From contig OZ316891.1 of the NCBI GenBank assembly GCA_973895155.1, forward strand, positions 4,712,001-4,776,000: DNA of 64,000 nucleotides, written 5' to 3'. Positions 56,216 through 64,000 of this stretch are shown here, piece after piece. A model generated the notes under the pieces. It searched no databases, was not told the origin of the DNA, and saw only the letters and a list, made by a program, of their open reading frames with translations. Made by a program: the position numbers and the translations under genes. The DNA is from Marsupella aquatica (Eukaryota; Marchantiophyta). Each line of letters begins with the position of its first letter. Position 1 is the stretch's first letter.

Positions 56216-59200
56216 ATGCGCGCAAGGTGTCTGTCTGGTTGGTTGCAACCGAAGAATCGCTTACCTCCAGCTGCGCGTCTCTTCAGAAAGAATGGTTACG
56301 CTCAGGCAACAGAGACTGAACCAATAGTAGGTACTTACTCTGTCCAGAGAACAGAGGTCTTACCAGACGCAGCTCCACCTCGTCTAGAGGATCTCGACAA
56401 CCTTCTCAAGTTTGTAGAAGATAGGTGAGTCGAAGTTCTTGGGGACTGCCCACCTTTGTGAAGTTCTTTTATGCACGACGCTGAACAACTGGATGGATCG
56501 AAATTGTCTTGAAATTGTCTTCCAGTACCAGATCATGTTATGAACATGTTCCTTCATAGGTTTATAGAGGGCAATCAAGTTGTTGATGCACTTGCTTGAG
56601 TCTGAGCGTTGGTTTGCATCCTGTGAAATTCCGCAGGTTAGCAGTGAGTTTGACATGCGAAGATCTTTTTCAATATATATAACGCTTCATTTTGTTGTGG
56701 CAAGCACAGCCGAAAATTGGTCGTTCTGACCGGAGCTGGAATCAGCACTGAGAGTGGGATTCCGGACTACAGAAGGTCTGAACCCTCATTTACAGCCTCA
56801 CTTTGATTGCTGCTCCGTCAGTGTAATAGACGTTTACTTTCAGTGTATTTCTGGTGGTCACGTTTGCGGTTGTGAGGATCATAATTTACTTGAAAGTTTT
56901 CCAAAACGATTCTTGTTCTTTCTTTGCTTACTGTTGGGAAAATTTGTTTGGAAGGATGCAGTCCAAATGGAGCTTACAGCAGTGGGTATAAGCCCATCAC
57001 TCACCAGGTTTTTACTCCCTCTTCGAACCCATTCTTTCTCAATGGGAGACGTGGTCTCCATAACCGTCTGTAGTTTGTGCTTTTCAGGCAAGTCAGGACA
57101 TTGATAAGGCTGCAACATTAAAGGAAGAAGATGAAACGAACACCAAAGTCTGAACTGCAATTTTTTAGTCACTTTTTATGCCGCAAAAAGTTCAAAGTTC
57201 AGTCATCAATGAACCGGGCGTGGTGTCACTCAAGGGATCACCGTTCTTGACATGCAGGAATATATCAGGTCAGCGGCAACGCGACGCAGATACTGGGCTA
57301 GAAGCTATGCAGGCTGGAGACGATTTACCTTGGCACAGCCCGGACCAACACACAAAGCTCTAGCAAAGTTGGGGGACAATGGTCGCATCATGGGCATGAT
57401 AACCCAGAATGTTGATCGGTATGTCGTCAGTGAAGCATTCTGACTATATCACAGTTTGTACCTCAAGCTATCTTCTCAAATGTCAAGTCCAACATTCAGA
57501 GGAGAGAAACGACTTGACCTTTGTCCAGCATCAGTACAAAGCATGTGCCAAGATGGCCTTCTAATTATGTGTTTTCATTCTGAGAAAACTAGGAAAATCT
57601 CTACACTGCTGTAAAGAATTATACATTACATTACACGTATCATGATGATGACATGGAAGTAATTCAACCGAATTCTTTTGGTTTCTTGGCAGGCTGCATC
57701 ACAGGGCAGGCAGCAATCCCATTGAGTTGCACGGAACAACGCACAGAGTAATATGTCTTGACTGTGGGCACGTAAGTGGAAGGCATGAGTTTCAAGAACG
57801 AGTCTGCGACTTGAACCCTCAGGTTGGTCCCTAAATCTGGCATGAGACTGGTCAGTGACTTTTAGATATTTTGAACTTAAATGCTTAATATGTCTTTGAC
57901 CCACGATATAATCATTCCCCATCCTACGGGGGAGGAAGTTAATGGATCAACTTCCATCTCGCAAAGCTGTCATTGGTGAGCATCTCTCCAATAATTTGCT
58001 TTGACATGGATGCAGGTATTGTAATCTCTTAGAATGAAGTAAAAATGATGTTTGTGAAGCTTGGCAGTGGGCACTTGCTATACAAATGCTGGGGAAAGGA
58101 GAGCCGGGTAGCAGTGCTAGCTTTGGAATGAAGCAGCGCCCCGATGGAGATGTAGAGATTGACAGCAAGTTTTTCCAAGAAGACTTTCAAGTCCCCGGCT
58201 GTGAGCAATGCGGTGGCACCTTAAAACCCGATGTATATGACATCCCAGCTTCCTTTGGAACGTTCACGTTTGGATGGTAGTTGTTTGGAATATTCCACGA
58301 CATTGAACTAAAGTAGACCTGAAAACCCACTATATGATCCTTTCTTGTATGGAATTCCGTGTTTCACACAAGGATTATGGACTTTCAGGTGGTCTTTTTT
58401 GGGGATAATGTACCCAAGGCTCGAGCAGAAGAAGCTATGACTATGGTTAAATCAAGTGATGCGGTCCTTGTGTTGGGATCGTCTCTGATGGTTATGTCAG
58501 CTTTCCGTCTAGTGAGGTATGATTGTAGTTCTAGCCGTACATTTTCTGTGTTATCAACTCTGCGCATGGACGATTCCCCTCCCCCCTCCTCTTCCATTCA
58601 CACCTCCCCATCCTTCAGCCTGAAGCTTAAAACGATTTGAGGTAGCGATGGATGTATAATAGTTGAAAGTGTGGCTCGATTCCAATCAACACCAATGTCA
58701 TATTGCACATGAATTGAATGTAATTTGTTTTTCAGGACTGCAGTCGAACACGGGTCGAATGTTGCAATAGTTAATTTAGGTCCCACACGTGCTGATGACC
58801 TTGCGACTATGAAGATTGAGTCCAGAAGTGGCGAGGTAACGTTCTTGACCTTGCTGTTCTCTTGTAGTTATCTGTTATTTCAGATGGCTCTTAAGAAGTT
58901 CAGTTTGGACGTTGTGTTTGTGGAGGTTGTAGTAGACACTACTGGGGTAGATTATAAGCTGGACCCAAAGATAGACTGATTGAACTCATTGCTTAGGTCA
59001 TCTTGACGGGAAACATAATCTGATGAGTCTTTCCTGAGCACCTTAGCCAGGAGAAGAGCTACAGTAGCCAGCGTCGTGTCCTACATGTATAGTGTGACGA
59101 AATTTAGCTCGTAAGGTAGCCCTCTCCATCTATTCTCCAAGTATCTCAAACATTCTTCTTGTGCCACGTTTGAGTTCTCTTCCTAGAGGTGACTGTCAAC

Positions 59201-59359
59201 TGATATGTCTGATATGCCTGTGGAAAGTTTGTGAAATCTCATCACAAGTCTCCCAGTACCGTATGTTGAAGGATTTTTGATAAATTTATATTTTTCTGTT
59301 GACAGGTTCTGACCAGATTGCTGACAATGGGCTCCTTAGCAGTACCTCCAATAATTTAG
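56216..59359 (+). CDS. SRT2: NAD-dependent protein deacylase, class II sirtuin (plant SRT2 / SIRT4 type)
   Basis: Nine exons join in phase into 352 residues: 56216-56424, 56710-56775, 56962-57007, 57258-57418, 57693-57822, 58068-58232, 58389-58516, 58736-58835, 59306-59359. The Arg-rich N-terminus (MRARCLSGWLQPKNRLPPAA) looks like a mitochondrial presequence, as in plant SRT2. The NAD site GAGISTESGIPDYR is at residues 78-91, TQNVD at 156-160, and the catalytic His in ELHG at 174. The zinc cysteines are CLDC (182, 185) and CEQC (249, 252); GSSL is at 289-292. All key residues are present and no stop interrupts. Sirtuins remove acyl groups from lysines with NAD. The type with RRRYWARSYAGWRRF and SFGMKQRPDGD is the SIRT4-like plant form. 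It is the only clearly intact host gene in the window. The gene symbol is by family resemblance. Confidence 0.95.
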
Positions 59360-61589
59360 TGCCGTGTAAAATTGAGTATATCCGAACAAGCCTACCCGAG
59401 GAATATCACAAAGAAAACTTCAATGTTTGTGGAAGAAAGCAACCTAGGATTGTTAGTGGCAGGTAGGCAATTTCGAGGAATCCTTTCCATTAATGTCCCT
59501 AAGTTCCTGCTAGGACTCTGAGACCAGCTAGATAGCAGCAACCAAGAAATAAAGTAAACTATTTTTTAAACTATGAGCGGCATAGATCTCAGTCCAATGG
59601 TCCAGGTTTGGATTTTTAAGAAAAGTGTCTCGGGTTGTGTCCTTTTGTGGCATCTTTTGTGCCTCAACCTTCAGTATGGTTAAGTGAATTTGCAGTTTCT
59701 GTACCAATGTTTAACATGTTTCTGCAGGCGATAATCTTTATGTTATCTTGACCTCGAGCTCTCCTTTGGAAATCAACAAGAGTTATCTAATCATTTGTTG
59801 CCCGGTAACATGCAAACCAAAAGCTTGATTGTTTATTTCTACTCGGTATTCATGCCGGTTTGGGGTCATGAGGAGAGTCAAGAAGGAGAGTTATATATAT
59901 TGTTAAGGTACGGAAGGGTGGGGACTTCTTCGGTGGGGCAGGTTTGTTTGGTTTTTGTTTAGTTTTGGAAAGGAGAAAGAATCTACAGGAGGTTTGGCGA
60001 ATTCAAAAAGGGGGGCAGGAAGAAGAAGATAATGTGGGCCTGGGGACTCCTTATCGGCGTCATTACGTCTCCACCGTAATTCTTTCCGGATTACTTCTTT
60101 CCAAACTGAAAGGTCAACAAGACATGTTATCAATACCCAGTCGCTGGCAAATGTCGCAATTCGAATCCAGAATGCTTAGGTTTTAACACGTACATTTCTA
60201 GCGTACATCTTAGCTGCTCCATTTCATCGCGAAAATAAATTTGGGAGGACGAATAAGGTGGGCTTCTTCACCACAGCTCCTATCTGACTAGACGAAGCAG
60301 CTCTGACTACGAAGAATGCCGAGAAAAATGCTGAGGTAAGATTTCTACAATTTTACCAGGAAGAAAATTTGCTGGAACGATGATATAGCTAAAGATTGGA
60401 GGATCCTCCAATGTCATCAAGGAAATACTCCCCATGGATTTCGCCTCCCAGGCCCCTCTTTCGTACCTGACTGCCGATCATGTGGCTGCTCAGTTGTAGT
60501 CAATCTTACGAAAGACAGACAGAACGAGCAGCAGTCACAAAAGTATTTGAAAATGTGTGCGATCTGTTTATTGTGTTGAGCAGGCGTGCGTGGGAATAGT
60601 CCCCAATTCGCTTTAATTGGTACTTATCTCACTTCCAATTCGATCTTCTGTACTGGAGTGGAGACTTCCGTATGTCACTTCCAAATAAACCGATTTGGAA
60701 GTTCTACAATAAATCTGCGGTCTCGGTACTTACGTCTCGTCCAAAATTCCCTTCTTCTACGGTGAACCTACGTCTTGGTACTCATGTCGCTTCCAAAGTA
60801 CCCGATGCCGAACCTACCATTTCTACATCATACTCTACATATATAGACATTTGCCGAGTGTAAAATGTTTGACGTCTAGGAGAATGTGGAGGACGTCCTT
60901 CAAGGGTCAGAATGATTGCTCTGGTCAGAATTTATAAGAGATTTAGTACCCTTGAGTTTATCCGATATGAAGATGACTCCGCTGAATCTACAGTTCTCAG
61001 TCCATCATTCAATCTTCAACCGGCACATCGCCCGCGAGCAATGAGAAGGTCGCTCAAGTCGTCTTACATCGGATTGCTTTCCCTGCGGAGATTCCAAAGC
61101 CTTCAGACTAAGGAGTAGACCACAACACACACAACCCTTTCATTTAATAGTTTAATTTAGATTCACTATTCTTCTGAGGGCCAGGCTGCTGGGGTTACAG
61201 CCACGACACTAATTTCTCTTCGTGACCCTCCTATGGGGACTGCTCCTCTGCCATAGTGGGGGACTCTCGGGCGTTTTGACTCTGTGGTCTTTTGTCCTTT
61301 GGTTTTCCGTTGTTTTCTCTTCATTACTGGGTCCCATATCGCGGATTCGAGCCACTTTGTACGTTTGCCCTGACGTATTGATAACAATTTTCCAAGGAGA
61401 ACCTCCTCCAAGCCCTCAAAGCCAGGACGAGACGGCAACAACTCTCCTTGTCGAGATGTTTGCTGCATACAATTTCTCCGTGGTCCGACTCCTCCTCCTG
61501 GGTCCTCCATGAAAAGCATCATCGAAAGCGCAAGGCAGTAAAACGAGGGCTCTTTCCATACTAAATAGCTTCCGCTGTAAAGCCCTGGG
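59360..61589. other. 3' flank of the sirtuin gene and intergenic sequence
   Basis: The first few hundred bases presumably contain the 3' UTR. No further gene is supported. Open frames at 59944-60186 and 60912-61118 are short and carry no motif. A phrase GGTACTTA/CACTTCCAA recurs around 60620-60790. Confidence 0.4.
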
Positions 61590-61790
61590 AAAACTCTCGC
61601 AGATGAAAGACATGGATGGAATATTTTGCCAGGTCTGACATACGGGTTGGTAAGCATAGCACTTTTCACAGCTAGGACAACATACTCCTTTCATGCGAGG
61701 AGGGCACCTCTCATGATCAGAGGAAATACAAACCGTGCAGGAGATGTTCCATACAAGTGTTGGAGCTCTCACTCACCAGTTTGAAACTTT
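61590..61790 (-). pseudogene. Coding-like segment related to the right window edge
   Basis: Read on the minus strand this gives APTL..., then DHERCPPRMKGVCCPSCEKC, YAYQPVCQTWQNIPSMSFI. The + strand frame at 63829-64000 gives GPTL..., DHDECHAGKEVCRPSYANYY, AYNRAFQTWQKIPSMSFI. The shared frame and residues suggest two copies of one protein-coding exon in opposite orientation. I do not recognise the family. The copy here lacks clear boundaries and runs on into low-information sequence. Confidence 0.45.
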
Positions 61791-62830
61791 GTTGCTCAGC
61801 ACAATAAACATCGAATGCTTCTGTCACGATTGAGAGCAATATCCTCTAAATCACTTAGAGAGTTAGGAGGTTCAATCCTCAGTCAGACTGCAACGATTCT
61901 GGTCTGTTCTCTCTTCTGTTGAGGAAAGAGAATGAATGGACCAGCTAAGAATTGCAGCTTCATGGAGCAGGGGACCCCCGGAGAAGTGCCAAGCTAAGTA
62001 GAGGAAACAGAAACGAATGATGCAGGTAAGCCAGATACACGGGAATTTTCGGCAACGATGACGTCCGGAGGGACGCGCCGGGAGAATTGCCGGCAGATGC
62101 GTGTGCTTACTTTTCACTGCAATCGACAAGCTGTTCCCAACATTCTCCTTTGGGGGTTCCCTTTCTAGAAATACAAACTGATATCTCTGAGGTTACGTGC
62201 GCACTTGGCCGGCGGGTTCCCTACGTTTCGAGTGTCGTTGTTTTCCCGGGTAGCCCATTGTTTGTTTCTGAGTAAGAATTTTTCCCTAAGTACGAGAAAC
62301 AATGGACCACACAGGAGACTCACTCTCCATGTGAGCTAGTGATCCATTTATCCAGCTGCGCAACTGTGTTTTATTCTCGGGTTGTGCTTGTCCAAAATTC
62401 AATTGTCTTTGTGGTGCACAAGCTACTGTACTTTATCGAACTAAGGCTTTACTAGACATCACCTACTTTGGTTGCGGCAGTGGAAGAAAATTATCTGTGC
62501 AACTATATGGTAGAAATTGTCTGCTCTGTGTAGTAAACCTCAACGGAGCGTTCAATCCACGCTCCAGCGCTCCTGGTAATGCAAAGATTTATCTGTTCTC
62601 CAAAATTTCTAAACGAAGTAGTGACAATCCTTTCTCTTACTGTTACGTTGAGTTGGATCAGTTCAAGCTGAGCTCGCCAGGAAATGGTTAAGGTTCGTTG
62701 AACTCGTTGAGAGAATTGGGCCTGTATACTTTCATGGCCGGACTTGTGCCGTCGTTGCAATTTTCGCTGTTTTACTGTTGGGTCAGAGGGTAATCGCTAT
62801 GATTTTGTGTTCTTTTGGATAATCTGACTG

Positions 62831-62985
62831 GGATGGATTGTGAAATGAAATCAATCGAAAACCTTGCTTTCTACACCAGAATGCATCTGTAATTAATCTT
62901 TTCTTGGGGAAAATCTGGCATGGATTATGAACGGAATCCAATCGAAAACCTTTTCAATGCTTTCTATATTAGAATGCTTCTTCCA
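62831..62985. repeat. Imperfect direct repeat of about 65 bp
   Basis: GGATGGATTGTGAAATGAAA followed by TCAATCGAAAACCTTGCTTT (from about 62831) recurs as GGCATGGATTATGAACGGAA followed by TCCAATCGAAAACCTTTTCA (from about 62918). Both end with AGAATGC-TCT. Confidence 0.75.
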
Positions 62986-63320
62986 TTTTATGTTGCCTTT
63001 GGAAATTTGGGTTGTGAGAGCAGATCACATCGTTGGTACTGATATACCCAGCATGGACACGGTGATGCTTTCTCTTTGTTTGGAACCTTTGAACCAAATT
63101 CCTATGTATTGGAGATCACGTTTTTTTTAAGTAGTCGATCATGTTGTAGTAGAGGGACTGATCTCAAAAACCATTCATTCGGACAATACACAAAATTGAA
63201 ACACTGCATTCAGGGCTGGGAAATATTTTTGGGAAATGCTTTGAATGATATGTCTTTTTATTATCGGCACTTGGGTAGGTTTATGGGAACTTTATGATGA
63301 AACCCTTCAAGTACCACCTG

Positions 63321-63339
63321 TTTTTTTTTTTTTTTTTTG
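63321..63339. repeat. Poly-T tract
   Basis: An uninterrupted run of about nineteen T residues. It could be the complement of a retro-element poly-A tail, but no element is recognisable next to it. Confidence 0.8.
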
Positions 63340-63828
63340 CCTTGAGAAAGCCAAATGAATTCCGTTCAAAAAGCCAGCATACAAAAAGGGGAGCCACAAA
63401 AAGGCACCACCCCAAGGGACCAAAGGTCACATGCAACAAAACCGGCAGGGCCTGCACCAGGAAGGAAGCTGGGCCTCAGAAAGAGGCAACTAAACAAGAA
63501 ATTTAGAAACTGCACTCGGAGCAGCACACTCCTAAAGACCGGAGTGATCAGGTTGTTCCATTCAGTGGGTCTGTGAGAGAGCAATGACTCAATCAGTCAG
63601 TCTGCAGTGCAGCTTCAAAACCTGAGCAGGACGGGGGGATCACGGTGGTGGTGGAGGTCGGGACCTGAAGAATATCTCCATGAATCAGCCACAGGTCCCA
63701 TAATGCCTGGACATGTGTGATGGGCATCCCTGAAAGTAGTCGTGCCAAATTCTCGTCTATGGAATTCCATGAAGGGGATGGCAATGCCGCGATGAGCCCA
63801 ATGATTGCAGCAAAGTTTCAAAAGTTGC

Positions 63829-64000
63829 TGACTGAGAGGTCCAACACTTGGGAGATCTGCGGCCCAGTTTGTGTTTGCTGACCATGACGAGTGTCATGCT
63901 GGCAAAGAAGTATGTCGTCCTAGCTATGCGAATTACTATGCTTACAACCGCGCATTTCAGACCTGGCAAAAAATTCCATCAATGTCTTTCATCGCCGGGA
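63829..64000 (+). CDS. Partial exon of an unrecognised protein at the right edge
   Basis: After a TGA at about 63826 a frame is open to the window end. It reads LRGPTLGRSAAQFVFADHDE, CHAGKEVCRPSYANYYAYNR, AFQTWQKIPSMSFIAG. Conservation of this frame with the inverted copy at 61590-61790 supports coding. Family unknown; the gene continues beyond the window. The true exon start is not established. Confidence 0.4.

Noticed and set aside
61166-61669. 167-codon minus-strand open frame
   Set aside because: It overlaps the conserved frame at 61590-61790 in a different phase and shows no motif of its own.
1-64000. tRNA, rRNA genes and CRISPR arrays
   Set aside because: No cloverleaf-like, rRNA-like or regularly spaced repeat-spacer pattern was seen by eye. 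A covariance-model scan would be decisive for tRNA genes.

Overview
The window is nuclear DNA of a land plant. The evidence is spliceosomal introns with GT..AG borders, a complete nine-exon class II sirtuin of plant SRT2 type, plant-type CACTA transposons (TNP2 transposases with DUF4218/DUF4216), and a PIF/Harbinger element with a Myb-like partner ORF. I cannot name the species. Short introns and an isolated intronless gene of fungal type (MFS monocarboxylate-type transporter) fit a non-seed plant such as a bryophyte or lycophyte, but this is inference.

Positions 1-36,100 are a nest of DNA transposons. The outer element (A) is CACTA-like. On the + strand it carries a SET-domain ORF (3717-4661) and a TNP2 transposase whose coding sequence is cut into three blocks (4771-5626, 16539-17298, 33600-35262). 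Element B (5627-16538) cuts it first: it has a 15-bp terminal inverted repeat, an 8-bp target duplication TGTTCGCC, and a minus-strand transposase of a family I cannot place. Element C (17299-33599) cuts it second: a CACTA with 3-bp duplication CCG and TIR CACTAGTAGAAACCGGGG. When the insertions and one copy of each duplication are removed in thought, the TNP2 frame runs through in phase with a single TAG. A further CACTA-like copy (D, candidate 756-3715) with a decayed TNPA-like gene sits just upstream of the SET ORF, probably in an intron.

Element C is the most striking part. All its genes are on the minus strand. In transcription order they are a Cys/His-rich ORF of unknown kind, an EDM2-like PHD-finger protein, a two-BRCT protein, an F-box-like protein, the TNP2 transposase, a DUF4216 segment and a TNPA-like protein with RGG repeats. 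With the SET ORF of element A, two different CACTA elements here carry chromatin-type protein domains next to their transposases.

Element E (36290-40787) is a decayed PIF/Harbinger transposon with TAA duplications. The remainder (40.8-64 kb) is mostly gene-poor. It holds a GC-rich intronless MFS transporter gene with one frameshift (42166-43534), a degenerate SERAC1-like hydrolase fragment, several local duplications, the intact SRT2-type sirtuin gene (56216-59359), and a pair of related, oppositely oriented coding-like segments near the right edge. I see no rRNA, tRNA or CRISPR array.

Six of the premature stops in the transposon genes are TGA or TAG where CGA or CAG would restore the frame. 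This fits decay by deamination of methylated cytosines.
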